In this document: piece after piece, positions 46,410 through 61,400 of the stretch | Numbering within the stretch: the first letter of the stretch is position 1 | How the letters are laid out: every line of letters starts with the position of its first letter | NCBI RefSeq assembly: GCF_029227915.1 | Contig: NC_079877.1 | Location: forward strand, 28,295,851-28,359,850 | Source: Hydractinia symbiolongicarpus | Lineage: Eukaryota; Cnidaria; Hydrozoa; Anthoathecata; Hydractiniidae | Reading direction: 5' to 3' | Length of the DNA stretch: 64,000 nucleotides | The notes under the pieces: model-generated | The model's input: only the letters and a program-made list of their open reading frames with translations | The model's database searches: none | What the model was told of the DNA's origin: nothing | Translations under genes and position numbers: made by a program

Positions 46410-49400
46410 TTATTTGAAGTCGTGTTGGGAAGCAGACAAAGCCAAGTCTTCCGATGGCAGGTTGTAATCGCCACCTTCTTTACCAGTAAGCCAGTATGTT
46501 GTCATCGCACCACGTCCTTTAACCTGTCGTTCACCTCGACATTCGAACTGGTAGCCACCCAATGATTCCAAGATCTTATACGTATCTTCAGATAGATGAA
46601 TTTTTAAAGCTACGATACAACGCATGATTTTAAATTAAGAAAAAGTCATAAAGCTAATACATCGAGAAAAACTTAAGGCAACAATTAACAGTTCATGCGG
46701 AATATATTTCTGCTAAATATAATTTACTAACATACACATCATTTCCTTTTTTGTTTTTAACATCATCAAAAAGCATTCCTGTAGCTACATATTAAACATT
46801 TTTAATGCTCATATAGTTGCAGTCACACACTAACAAAAATGAACTTACCGAATCCACCACTTTCCATACGTGAAGCAGTGTTTACAGTATCTCCAAACAG
46901 ACAATATCGCGGCATTTTTAATCCAACAACGCCAGCAACACACGGTCCTAAGGAACAATATGAACAAATGATTTCCCTAACGGCATGACTAAAGTCTTTA
47001 AGGAGATTGCAATAAATGTTGTTCAGGTTTTCCTGTATATATTGCTTGAACACGCCGCAGAAGGATTGATTACAATCTTTTTTTAATAAATTTGCCAGTT
47101 TAGCTAGGGGAAAATACCCGAGAATTCGCCCGCAACAAAATCTAATCAGGCAGAGACAGACAATGGCTATTATTAAGGAGAAATTAACATTTTTAGCGAA
47201 ATTTTTACACGTAGAACTACTAACCTACAAAGAAGTAACAAGATTTTTACATACCTGAGTGCATTCCAATACGAAGCTGAACTTGCGAGCCGTCCAAATG
47301 TTTATAACCAACTCCATTATATGTTGTCAACAGTTGTAAAGCCATACTTGCGATTTCGCCAGCATGATTGTCGCCGTTACGAACGGGAAGACCAGATACG
47401 ACCATGTCTAAATTAAAATATCGAAATGAAAACAAAACAAATCAATTTAATAAATTTAGTCCACTTATTCATTGTTAAACTATCTGATTTGAGCCTCGTG
47501 ACTTTCATGTATGCAAGTGGTATACAAAAAAAAATTTGTATTTCATCAAAATTTTTAAACCCTCATATCTCCTTATACTTTCGTCGAAAGCAAACGATTC
47601 TATACAATATTTTAATCAGCGTTTCTAGCTCATCATAATAGAGACAACGGGTTAACGATTCCTAAAAAAAAATTGTGTATCGCGACGGGTTATGGCTGAT
47701 TAGAATTTAAATGGCGGATATTTCGCATTATCCTTCTGCCTAAGTGGATTTTTCCACGGGCTTATCAACTAGTTTCTTAATAACTAAAAGGGAACTTATT
47801 CACATCAAACTTACAGCAGTCTCCAATCGTTTCGACTTTATAACAATCAAAAGAATCCATGACGTCATCCATAACAGAGTAGAGTTCATTCAACAGTTCA
47901 ACCACTTGGTACGGAGAACAATCGGCACATAGTTTTCCGAATCCAACAACATCGCTAAGATGGAAAAATATTCATCTTTTCAGCGAAGAAATGCAAGTTA
48001 TTCATATCTTCTTCGCTAGAAAAGTCAACGACCTTTGGACAACTTTGTGTGTCCCATAGAACTAACAAAAAGTCTGATAACATTGGCCAATGCACTTAAG
48101 GTACATATTAATGGCTATTTGAAGCAGGCGAATTTCAATTAACAACTTGCGAGGTATTCTGCTATCAGAAAACAATTTGAACCTGAAATAGATAGTGACA
48201 CAGTTGAAATATTCCGGCACAGGTTTACTTCCAGATTTCAATTCTTCAGCAATTAATGGCGGCAGCATTTTACTTAACAATAGATCTCCCTTTTCTTTCT
48301 CTTCCTTTACATCGCACGTTCTTTCAGCAACAATCGCTTCTAAACTGTTCGTGTAGTGTTCCATGAGAACAATCAAGTTATCCATCAATTCGCCTCGATG
48401 CGGATTAATTTTATTGAGAAGTTTCATACATCCATCGAACGTTGGTCGGCAAGTAGGATCCTGATTCCAACAAGCTTCAATCAAGTTTTGCAATCCAGTA
48501 GCTTGTTCGGTTTCCACAGGCAAGCAGTCTTCAGCAACCTCTGGTCTTAAAACGTCAATAGCCAACCCATCCGCGTCTTTGCAACTCTAGTGCAGATTAA
48601 ACAAATATCAAACTGCAATTTCAACAAATAGCAAAGGGAGTTTTGATTCAAAAGGGAATAGCTTTTCCAGCTGACCATGCTACTTCGCTTAAATGAGAAG
48701 TCGCTATGGTCAAAAAACCTTACAAAATAAAAGAAGGAGGTCAGCTTTTCTTATAAAATCAGTTAGGTGGCACTATTTTTTCACGTATTACATAGAAGAA
48801 TTCACGTAACAGAGATATCTACATTGATCACAAAAGAAAGTTAAATTAGCATAAAGTTTTGTCCTATTAAATATTAGGCGCGGAAATAAATTATTTGATT
48901 GCCCAAGGGTATATATCAATCAATCAATATATGTCCTAGAGCAATAAAGACGCTTCAGTCATAAAAGTATTCCCTTGTGGCTTTCATTTGTCGTTTATAA
49001 CTAACATAAACACACACCGAAAGCTTGGCTCTTTTATCAAGAGGGATTAGCCGTCCAACCATTTGCACAATTTCATAGGGCGCCAGATGATCTAATTCAT
49101 GGAAAGGATGATGTCGCGTGCACATTTCGACAAGGATGATAGCAAAACTAAAATAAGAACAATAAGATGGAAAATAAGCCTTCAGACAGTTTTTAACGTT
49201 CGTAACTTTTGGAAATTATGTATTTTACCAAAACAAAACTCTTCACTTCTGTGGAATAACGTGATTTTTAACAATAACGTACCTGTAAACATCCCCAGTA
49301 ATGGTACCATATCCAACATGATTCGGATGGGAGACACCAGTGGCAATAATTTCAGGGGCGGTCCATAACAGATTGCTGAAAGTTAATTTTAGTAAGTCAC

Positions 49401-52400
49401 TATCGATAGATAATTTAAAAGCAGTTTCTCAGTTTCGTTGTGTGGAAAAAGTTTTGGTCCAATTTTTTGTTTAAAATATCTCTTCACTTCTAGAATTTAG
49501 CGATTCTACTCGTGCTATCCTTTTAAAGATGTGGGGAAAATCTTATATTAATTTTAATTGTTTATTCCTAACAGTTTGCTTGCTAATACCAAAAAAAATA
49601 ACTCACTTTTGTGCTCTTAGAAAATTACCGCTCCTTTATTTAATTTAAAAAAATAAAAAATTTCAGAGTTGATAAAAATTAAATGTTCGTACTAATAATC
49701 ACAGCCTTCCATTTCTTCAGGACGTGGTAATTCAACACCCATCCCAGTGCTCGGTGAAAACATTCGAATACCATACTGGTCTGCCTTGAAACTTTTCAAT
49801 CCATAATCTATCAAACAACAAAAATTGAAAAATTAATAGCAACCTGCTGAAAACGATGTGGAGATTTTTTTCTATTAAATTTTTGTAATATACAAGCTTT
49901 TATTTTTACTTATTTCAAAAACCTGCAAACTGATTTTTATGTTTCCTCATAGGAAAAATGGTAAGATTTACGGAATAGATGAAGTTTCATTTACTTTATT
50001 GTAAAAACATGTATATTAATAAAAATACTGTAATAATTGTTTGTAAATAATTGTTTCTAGCAATTATTGACCCACATTGAATTCTGAGATGTCCGTAATC
50101 TTTGGTATAATCTTAGTATCAGCGCGCTGGCGAGAATTGTTATTGACTATGAAAAATTTACTGACAAAAAATCACACTGCCTGTGGGAAGATTAAAGCCC
50201 AGTTTTTTTTATAAAGAGCATTATAAATTAGAGAAAATTAAGTTAGGGTGTCACTGTGGACTTTTTGTTTCGTTTTCTCGACAGCAATATCAAAGCATTT
50301 TTTCACCCTCCTTTTCAATCTAAAAAAATGTCAATTAAAGTACACTCCATTGAGATTGACAGAGCCTTCATACAAGGCTTAACTCTCGATTAACCAACCT
50401 CAGGAGTAACAAAAATTAGTCCACCAGTCTATCAGATTTCTTAACATTAAAATAAACGATTCTTACAGAAACTCTGCATTCATAACAGAGCCTGTTATAA
50501 ATGTTCTCACCGGCAAGTCTAACGCACCATCTGTTATCGACCAAACAGTTGGACGACTTCAATCGACCATGGGATTTGATATCACTTTTTCCTAGGTATG
50601 ACATTCCACGGCATATATCCTACGTGTACCAAAGAAAACGAAATTAAAGAGAGCAAAAAGTTCTTTAGGTTAGCTGTTCTTACTGCATATCACATTACAC
50701 AAAGAAGCTTTTACATGTGACATGAAGAAGCTTCAATGTAGGTTTAATGGAACGGAAAAGTGTTATCTCTTGTTAGACAATAATTTGTAACTTTTTAACG
50801 ACAAACCGTCTTCTGCTGTTTTCGAGTGACGAGTAGAGAGTAGTTGATAAAAAATTTCAATCCCTCACATAAACAATTCAAATTAAGCTGTAGTTTTAAA
50901 ACAAGTTTCATCAGATAAAATAGTAACTCAAATAATAGACTTCTTAACCTACCTTCAACATGGAGTATCTAAAATTCCATCCAAGTTCAACACTGTCATT
51001 GCCAAGAAGATCCTCCAAGCTACCTTTACCACACACTTCGTTCAAAATGCAAATGTTAGGCGACTCGATACACGCACCAACAAAGGGGCACAAATTCGGA
51101 TGTTTCAAATCTTTCATCTGTTTGATTTCCCAGCGAATTTCATCGGTAAGTTCAATATCATCTTTTCGAATCATCTTTGCAACAATTTCCCTACCGTTCC
51201 ACATGCCCTGGTTTTGACACACGACCTTCTCTTCTTTGTTGTTACTCTTCGCCGACATCATGCTCATCATGCTGACCAACGATTTCATGCTGCTTTTTTG
51301 CATTTTTTGTCGCATTCGAATGTTGTCCCAATCAGCTTTCCAATCAGTGCTCATCAAGTCTGCCATCATTTGCATATGTCTGTACTTGTAGCGACCCACC
51401 ACGAAGAGAAGCGCCAGCAACAACACGATTCCAATAAAGGTAGGTGCTATAATGATAGCTTGATGCGTGCTGCACTTTGATCCGATATACCCAGCATCAC
51501 AAGTACACTGTCCAGAGCCACTTTCACCATCACTGCATTTACCATTTTGGCAATCACATTTGCCAGTACAATCTTTACCATAATACCCATCCTGGCATTT
51601 GCAAAAATCAGCAGCAGTACATTCTCCATAAGTCAAATCACAACCATGACTAAAATTTAAACGCAAAAAACGCTATTAAAGAGTGTCTTTATGTCTGTAT
51701 ACCATAGAATGTATGTATACAATAGAATGTATGTATACCATAGAATGTATGTATACCATAGAATGTATGTATACCATAGAATGTATGTTTACCATAGAAT
51801 GTATGTTTACCATAGAATGTATACCATAGAATGTATGTTTACCATAGAATGTATATCATAGAATGTATGTAAACCACATAATGTATGTATACCATAGAAT
51901 GTATGTATACCATAGAATGTATGTATACCATAGATGTATGTATACGAAAAAATAATACAGGATACTAACGTCAAACAAGTTGGCACACCACAATCAGATG
52001 CATTTGCAGAGTTGATGTAACCAGCATCACAGACACAATTGCTGGGTCTATAAAGGACACAATATTTAAAATTTAAAATGATAAAAAAATGATGAGAATT
52101 AGAGAAATCAAAAGTAAAGTACAACACTGTAAAAATAAATTTTCGTTCTGCATACCCTTCACATGTTCCGAACAAACAGGTAGAGCACTGTGCTGTTTCA
52201 CAATTCACACCAATGTAGCCAGGATTGCCAGTAAGTGGATCTATATTACATCTAGAAAGAAATAATTGTAAGTATAAAATAGTTGGTGTCAGTTTTCAAA
52301 AATTAAATAAGAAAATCATGTTCACAATTTCTATCATTTAACAAAAACTGCCCAATATTTATTAAATGTTCACTTAACATTTCAATCATCAGACCTTTCA

Positions 52401-55400
52401 GTTGAAGTTGAGGGTAAGACAGAGAGGCACAGAGAAATATCATTTGAAATTTATTTTTAATTTAAAGTTAATGGATTTTTTTACCTGCACACATCCTGTT
52501 CTACACACGTTCCATGTGACCAATAAACTCGATTTTCTGTAGACAATAACTGACCACCGCAACCACCTGTACAATAGAAAGCGGGTGGGGTGCTTTCCGT
52601 TTTCACCGTTTCAGTAGCAGGTGTATTAGTGTAACTGAAGTCAGCATTCAATGAGGTGTCTAACATCTGCATGCTAAAAAGAAACAGTTTATCTGTTAAG
52701 GTTTTAACAGCTTTTCCTTCCTAAATTGGTGTTAGTTCCACTTATCTGTTCAATCATTGTCATTGAATAATATAAATATTATTATGTCATGAACAAGCGA
52801 GTTTATTCTAGGCTACGTTTCGACAGCTACAGCTGTGATCGAAATCATCTTTGGCTATTTATTAGTTGAGGTGCTAATTAGAGGAGCGAAATCAACCAAC
52901 CAGATCACAGCAGTTAAAATAATTTACTTTTTAGATTGATAGATCAGTAGATTGATTAAAATCTTTTTTAAAAGTTCGCTTCCAGTTAGGTTCCTTGTTT
53001 TCTAAAAATTCCTTATCTGCTACGTTTGTCTCAAACCATTTTCACCATTTTTACTGTTTTGCAAGATTCTTACAATTTACAACTAATTACGAGAGGAGCG
53101 ATAATCCTCCTTTGTTAGACACTCTAGTGTTCCGCAACATACGATGTCATGCATCATGCATTGAAAGGAGATTGTTTTTAAACAAATGTTGCAAATCCTA
53201 CTCCCCTCCGTCATATTTTAATGATGCATTGCTTTAAAAGAACGTCAAATATCTTAACACATTTCCTTATGAATAGCCGTCATGACAATTTTTTAAAAGC
53301 GCACCAGTCCAATCTAGATAGCTGTCACTAAGCTTCATAGGGATTTTATAAAAATCATGTTTAAACAAGACAAGTTATAAAATTATAACACTCTGATTAT
53401 TCCTTCCAAAATAAGAGAGTCATTTTAGGCTATATCCAGACAAACAGATTAAGAACTTCCAACATGAAATAAAAAAAATTACCTGATGGCATTCCAGTTT
53501 GATGTCGATATATTAGAATGGATAAATGTTTCACCAGCAACTGAGATCTCTGTAATGGTATGATTGGCTGTAACATTAGACACTGCTAATTCTCCAAGAT
53601 GCAAAAACCGTTTTTTCTTAAGAATCTAGAAAATAAAAAAATGAAAGATGATCTGAGGTTAATAAAATTTCACAACATATTTGGCATTACCAATTACCAT
53701 CTCTATAATAATACGCCAGTTCTGTCTGTCTGTGACTTTTGCAAAGTGGATAAGATTTCTTTACTATTTTCTTTGATAAAGTCTGCAAAACATCGCCTAT
53801 AAATTTGTTCTGTAAATAACCAAACTTTGACGTTCAAGCAAGAATGACGCCAAAGGAAAGTATATTAAGATTAGTGAAGCCATTGCATTGCACTTTTAAA
53901 TTTAAGGCTAAAAAACTTGGAAACGGGTGGAAATAACTGACGTGTGGGTAACTAGGGACTACGTGGGACCAATTTGGGTAAGTTTTTCATACCTGGGCCA
54001 CCAAATCCGATTCGGAATGGACGGGTTAATGACGTCATCAAAAACAGTAAACCCTAATATCTCTGCAACCGTTTGTCAAAAGTACATGATCCTATATATT
54101 TTTTTGATCAGCTTTTCAAGATCTATACGATGAAGGCAACAGGCATACAAATTTCTGAATAAAATTTTTTTGTGTTCTGACAGGTCTCTGCTGACGTCAG
54201 CTAAATTTAAATGATGGTTGTTTTTCTCTGTTATCCTGCCTAAGTGGATTTTTCCACGGGCCTTATTGATTAGCCATCAATATTTTTCTAATTAAAAATA
54301 CAACGTTATTGTTTAATTTTAGAACTTGGCTTCTTAGTAGCATGGAGTTAGTGAATATGGCTAAAAAATGAACACTTTGCTTCCATGTTCTTCAAACTTC
54401 AGAAACTGTTTATCTATTACTGCGTTTTCTTCACAATGTGTGTCAAATTGTAAAATAATAGAAAAAAGTGACAAAAAAAAACTTTCAAAAAAATGAAACA
54501 TCCACTCACGTTCTCTTTCCCCACAGCACCTCCCACCGGATCAATTTGAAGCATGAAGGCTAAATCGAATTAACCGTGGAAATTAATATATTTTAAAGAA
54601 ATAAAATTTCCTTAAGCTTGTATAGATGTATGTATATGTATAGATCAATCAAAATCTAAAACATTTTTCTCAACAAACATTTCCAATGTAATTTCTTGAA
54701 CACTTTGCCACGAGACGACTATAATTTAAAGCGATTTTATAAATCTGTTGAGTGCTTCTACCTGTGTAATTCTTTCTGTCGCTGTTCTCATCAAACTTGA
54801 TATTGGTGCCAGAAAGTAATTGATTCAAATCAACCTAGAAAAAAATAAATATAAGATAAATAAATACTTAAAACAAATAAAAGAATGTGGACACTTCCTT
54901 GTCGAAGTCCTTTCTTAGCATTCATCATCATCATCTCTCAGCATTCAGCATCATCATCATCATCTCTCAGCATTCATCATCATCATCTCCCAGCATTCAC
55001 CATCACCATCTCCCAGCATGCATCATTATCATCATCATCATCATCATCATCTCTCACCATTCACGATTCGTCATCATTATTTCTCACTATTCATTACCAT
55101 CATCATCTTTCACCATTCATCATCATCATCAACTCTCTCTATTCGCCATTCATCATCATCATTTCTCACCATTCATTATCATCATCATCAACTCTCACCA
55201 TTTATCATCATCATCTCTCAGCATTAAAACAAGTAATTTGATTCCACAGTTTTTACTTCGATACAAAAATACAAAGCACCAGATAAATTCAGTTTGCCAA
55301 AAGTTGGCCTTGCTTATCACTTTAGAAAATCTTACTACTCACATGCTAAGTATCATAAACAAAACAAACAAAATGCCTTGGATGCCTAATGCCTCCCTTT

Positions 55401-58400
55401 TAATAGTAAAATATATTCATTTAGACATCCAGTAGACATAATTGAACATTCGCGCATTTATTTTTAAAGAAAAGACATCTTTAACTTACACAGCTATCAC
55501 AAATAGCATCCATATGCCCCAAGATTTTTTCCGCATTCATCGTCAAGTGATTGTTAAAAAAATGTCGTAACACAATAACCATCAGTACGCCTGCATCGTG
55601 AGCTAAGATTGCCTTTGTTCTTTCATCTTCATCCTAATTTAAAATTTATAAGAACTAACAAATTAATTTGTGTAGGCCAACCAACTTCTAACACACATTT
55701 TCTGAGTTTTTAGGTTTTCCAGGGTTAACTGTAACAAAATCCTCCCAAAGTTTGTTTCACATCAACTGAAATACCACAAAATAATTTTGCAATCAAATCG
55801 AGTGTTTCAGATTCATATGGTTGCAGCTTTAGTAAATAAACACAATAGTTATTTTTTTACAACATACGTACCCCAAGTTTAGACAAATTAAACGATTTTG
55901 AATATTTGTTTGCATAATCTGCAGAAAGAATTCCCCAATTTGTACCCTTGAAGCCGAAATTGGGATAGGTCGATTTAAACATGATGGTTCCTCTAAAAGC
56001 TTCTGTGCATGTGGTGCCCTAGGATATAAAATAAAATATTTAAATCACCTATTAAGTTATTTAGTGATCTGCGTTATTTGTAGATATGTTTGAAGAATGT
56101 TTTTAAGTACTTATTGCTGATGCTTTTGTATAAGTCATTTTGTAGACTATAAAAAAAACATTGACCTGTATAAAAATAGGAAAGTCATTCCGAAAGCATA
56201 GACAGACTAGCCACTAGTGGGCGGAAAGCAGTAAGAGTTTACCTAACTTTTCAGATCAAAGCATTTCTACGAATACAATAGAATAGTTCTCACGCCACAG
56301 CTTTACAGAAAAAAACAAAAACAAATACTCACAACTAAAGAACTGCAGTGGCCTTCGTTGTTATAAGGAAAATGCTGAGTCAAACTTTCTTCTCCCAACC
56401 AAGTGTATCCAGTGGTGGGAGTTACTCCCCGTCTAAAATTATCATTGAAACAATATTGTGAAAACATTTTTTACATTCTTTGTAATTTCTACCCTTTCCG
56501 TTTTCTTTCCTGTTTTTTTATTGGTCAACTTTTGCTATTTTTCTTTTGTTTTTCCCTTTAGAGTTTAAATTCTCAAAATATTAATAGTATTGCACGAAGA
56601 AACATGTTTTTTTTGTTTTTATATTCTCGTGTTGCACCATGTATTATAATGGAAACACAAATACAGTTAAAGAAATAACCCTGGTATTTTCAAGGCTGAA
56701 ACACATCAGGTATTATGAATTTTTCCACCCAGTTTAAACAAGAACAGATAAGAAATATCGTGCTATCGTTTCTTGGAAGAATATGATTTATATTTTATTA
56801 GAATTAGCCAATCAAATTGTCTAAAACGTCTTAACCATGTGATGGGCGCTTTTTAGTATTAGCAACAACTTACTTTGCTGATTCAGCTAACACGTATGTC
56901 AGGGCGTGTCCAGTTAAAAATGACCAGATCAATTTAGTCCTTGCATCAGATAGTTTACCGAAGAATGAATCAAGTTCTTCCTGTGATAACATATCTGAGC
57001 TTGAAGATACTGATGGGAATTTTATCTACAATGACAAAGTAATTTTTGTATAGAAATTAAAACTTCCCAAGCAGGCAAAGGTTATTAGAATTTCACGCAA
57101 TTTTTTTTTCAAAAATACAGGTACGTTGTTACATATATATTACTTTTCCAATAAAAGCAAATAAATTCTGTAAAAAAATTTACAAATAAAAAAAACACAA
57201 GTAAAATCTCAAAACAAACCCTTAGTGGTACAATAATTACCCTAAATTTGCAGAAAGGTCTAAAGTTAATGGTAGTTTTGAAAAAAAAAATTCTACAATC
57301 TTGGGGTGCTGTCCTCTCACTAAGGCCACGTGAAAACTACAACTGTAAGGGAATTAGGGATTTTCAACACAGCCTCTTAAAGTATTGAGGAATGACTGTC
57401 TTTATAGAGAAACTATATGACATCAAAGAGTTGATTGAATATTATCTTTTATCACCTTTGTGACTAACTGGTGAGCACTGGATCCTTATCATATAGACTC
57501 TTAAAATAAGTATGCCTTTTGCTTAATTCTTTATAATTCAAGTTTTACAGCACATAACTTACCTCAATGTAATAGATTTTGAACAAATTGCAATAATATA
57601 CAAAATCATCGGGCAATATGAAGCCATTCTCAACGACGACTGCCTGTAAAGGAATAATTAACACTTTTACACAGACGCTATCAATTAAATCTTTGCATTA
57701 TAAGAACATATATGATCTCAATCACGGATCACGATTAAAGGGAACCTCTAACCATTGGATTTTGTTAGATGAAAAACTTGGTAGTTCAATGCAACCTTAA
57801 GGGAGAAATTTGTGTTTGGAAAAAAAGATTCCAGAATTAAAGTTTGATAATATTGTACAAAAGGTGGAATGAGAAAATCTGAAGAAGCAGACTTTTATTG
57901 ATGAAATAAAGATTGATAATTAGTCACGTTAAATAGCTATTTTTCTACTCTTTGTCGAAAGGTAAACACTGAATTTACAAAAAAATTGTGAATAAGACTG
58001 AAAAAAATGCAGAATTTAAAGTTAAGGAGACAAGGTAAATTCGCAAACAGTTTACAATCCTTTTTCCCACGCTATATGGTGTTATCTTATCAAAATATAT
58101 AATGCATTCACTTCTACAAAATTACAGTTATAACTACTTTCTAGCTGCATTTTCAGAAATAGGTTTTTTCACCACTAATTTAAGATAGTAATGACTCACC
58201 ATCCTGTTCCAATTTCTTGATTTTAAAGCGCTTCCAATGGTTGCATATCGATAGCTGTCACTGAAGGCCACTCTTTTATATAACTTATGTTGTTGCTATT
58301 AAAAAAATATATAATTGAAAAAAAACACCATGCAATACTATAGAATAAATGCACAATGATAGTCCTGGTTAACAACAAAAATTCCATAAACTTTATTGCT

Positions 58401-61400
58401 CAATATAAACTGCCAACATATTCAGATTTTTTTTTCTTACGCAAAAAAGCATAGTGGTTAATTTACAGCTTGTTGCTTAAAGTTGAGGTTGCTTTCTAAT
58501 AGTCAATCTCAATCTTCAGCTAGCCTTTGGTTTCTGCTTCAATCTTTCTGTTACTGGATATTTAATCACTTATGAATTAAAAGCAATGTGTGCAAAAATT
58601 CAAAGCATTACTCTTTCGGATTAAATTAAACTTAAAGGGACTTTGAAGGGTGTCTTCTAAGTAATTTTAATCAGTTAGACTGCAGTTACACTTAGGCAAC
58701 ATGAAATTCCAGCATGACTAAGCTGCTTAATTATCTTCATTTTAGAGTATGAAATCCAAACCAAAATGTCTGCCAAAATAAAAATAAAAATCTTTTCGCC
58801 TAAAACTTGTAACATTATACAAACATTTAAGCAACTCGCAGCATGAATTCCATGTCACTTATGTGTAACTATACTTCTTAACAACAGTACCTTGTCTGAG
58901 TATTTACTGTCTGTAGATGAATATCCAAGAACAGGAGTGTCAAAAGCACCTGCAACAGCAGCAAACGCTGCATGTTTTGCCTCATCATCAGGACCAAGCA
59001 TGCAAATAATTCGCTGATCACCACTGTTCTAAAATTACAAAGATAAGTATTTTCAAAACTGTTTTGAGCTTTTTAATAGCAATAAAACATTAGGTAATTC
59101 CACTGATTGTATAACTATCTAACATGTGTCAAAAAATGTTATACAACATGCAACCAAATCATGGGTCTTAAGTCTTGAGAACCATGAAAATTGTGTAATA
59201 CAGAATGTATATTGCAAAAAATTATTTTAAATGTTAACTCTCCCATCAAACATTATTCATTTTAATCACTTTCAAAAAAATAATTACCTTGCCATCTACA
59301 AACTTCTGATACACCTCTTGAGTTGATGTCAAATTGTGAAATGTAACCCATCTAATGCCTACGAAAACACACATGCTGTCTTATAACTATTTAATATGCC
59401 AGATAAAGTTTGCTTATGATAAAGTATATATAGTGTAGTTTAGTCACTTACTAAAAAATTGCAATGTAACCTCTTATGGAAGGGGTGTTTTTGTTAGATA
59501 AAAAAATGAAACCCAACATAATCTCAACACGCAAATACTATTTTCAAAGCCTTTATAAAATAAAAAAACATGTTTTTTAAAGTCCTTTTGTAAACACACT
59601 CAATTAAGCAAAGGCTCAAAATGGGCAAAATCGAAGCATATTTATATCATCACAAGTCCCGGTTGAACAAGATGTTTTTCATGAGTTTTCCAGATTCTGA
59701 GGTGCTATTTTGAGGTAAATAGTGTGAACCTCAATACTTTTCACCAAATCTAAGTTTTTTAACTTACTGCCACGTCCCACATATATTTTTGGGACAACTA
59801 AAATATTTTGTTAAGCAATAGATATATGTGACAGGAATCAATTTTTTTAAATTCCTAGCATGGCTACATTAAGGAATCATTCATATATTTGGGTTTGTTA
59901 TGCTCAGGAAAATTTAGAAAACATCCCTAATTCGAAAAAGATCATCTTCCTAATTATATAACGAAGTTCATTAAAAGAAAATGACCATGTGAGAGTCTTT
60001 TTGATTTACTGATACTTGATTAGAAATAATCAGAGTTATTTCAAATGCATCTCTTTAAATGATAGCCTTAGATACACTGTAAATGTTTGACATTTTCTGT
60101 ACTGAAATTAATACGTTTGTTAATTGGTCACCAAACCTGTTTTATAACAATTTATAACAATAGATTAACTATCAGTCATGTACGCACAAGTTGTTATAAG
60201 AAGCTCTTGAATTCAATTGACATCAGTCTCAGACACCCTTATCAAAATCAATTTTTGATAATATCAATGTTTCTACAAGATATATTTTGTTCGATTGTGA
60301 TGTATATGATTTTAATTTTATTAAACACATACACCTAATCTTTTATAACAAGATTTTGTGTTTTCATTTAAAATTATAAAGTCATACCAAAAAACATTTT
60401 AACTACTATGGTGTTGTCTATTTTGAAACACTTCATTTTCTTCATTTTCTTCATCTTCATTTTCAGTCTAACAGATATCAATCGAATGGATTTTTTTTTT
60501 CATACACTACGTCAAAGAATATTCCATTCAGCTGTTTAAATGTGCAAAAAATTATATTTTAAAGTTTACGAATGATGGTTATATGTTAAGCAGAATTAAA
60601 GGGCTTTAGATAATCACCGATAATAGATAATGTATGGACATTTATAAAATCCATGCAAATAATCTAAGATCCCTTGTGAGTATAATAATTTCTGAGTTTC
60701 TGAAAAGGAATGTATTTTTACCTAGCCAATAATATCTCCATCCATGCCGCAATGCAGCATACACCATCTCTTCTTGAGATTCAGATCCATGCATTACAAA
60801 GTTCCAATTTCCTAAAAAAATAAATTATAAAATAATTAATAAATCTTTATTTGAAAACTTGACTATCTATAACACAGATGGCTAAAATTTCTAAATTATA
60901 CTATTTGCTTGTTGAAAAAGAAAAATCAAAATATGGGTATTAAAATTGTAATTCTAAATCTTCTAAAAATTAGCTCAGGTAAGGATTTATTTTGAAAACA
61001 CATCTGATTCGTTTTACCTTTTTTGCAAAGCATCTCTAAGCTTTGACTTAACACTTATAACAACATTTCAAAGTTACATTTGATTGTCACAAAATAAACA
61101 TACCAGAAACACTGAAGGGAGAAGAGTCAGCCGTTGTTAATACACCAGCTGAGGATGTTACACGAAATGCAAGTGTGATAGATGACTGCACTTTAAAAAT
61201 TGACCCACGAAATGTTCCAATACCGCGCTCCAAATAAAATTCACTATCATAGGAAAGTTCTACTCCAGGTGTGTTTGAGAAAGTTTGAACAAGCTACAAA
61301 GTAAGAGAAAGAAAATGAACATAAGTGCGAGCATTTTAAATATGACCTGATATAGCTAAGTATAGATTTCCACAAATAGCAGAGTTATTACCAAATTAGA

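Noticed and set aside
54885-55435. Long plus-strand frames rich in His, Ser and Ile
   Set aside because: They are translations of the CATCAT/TCTCAGCATT minisatellite inside a cyclase intron; all three phases are open, as expected from the repeat.
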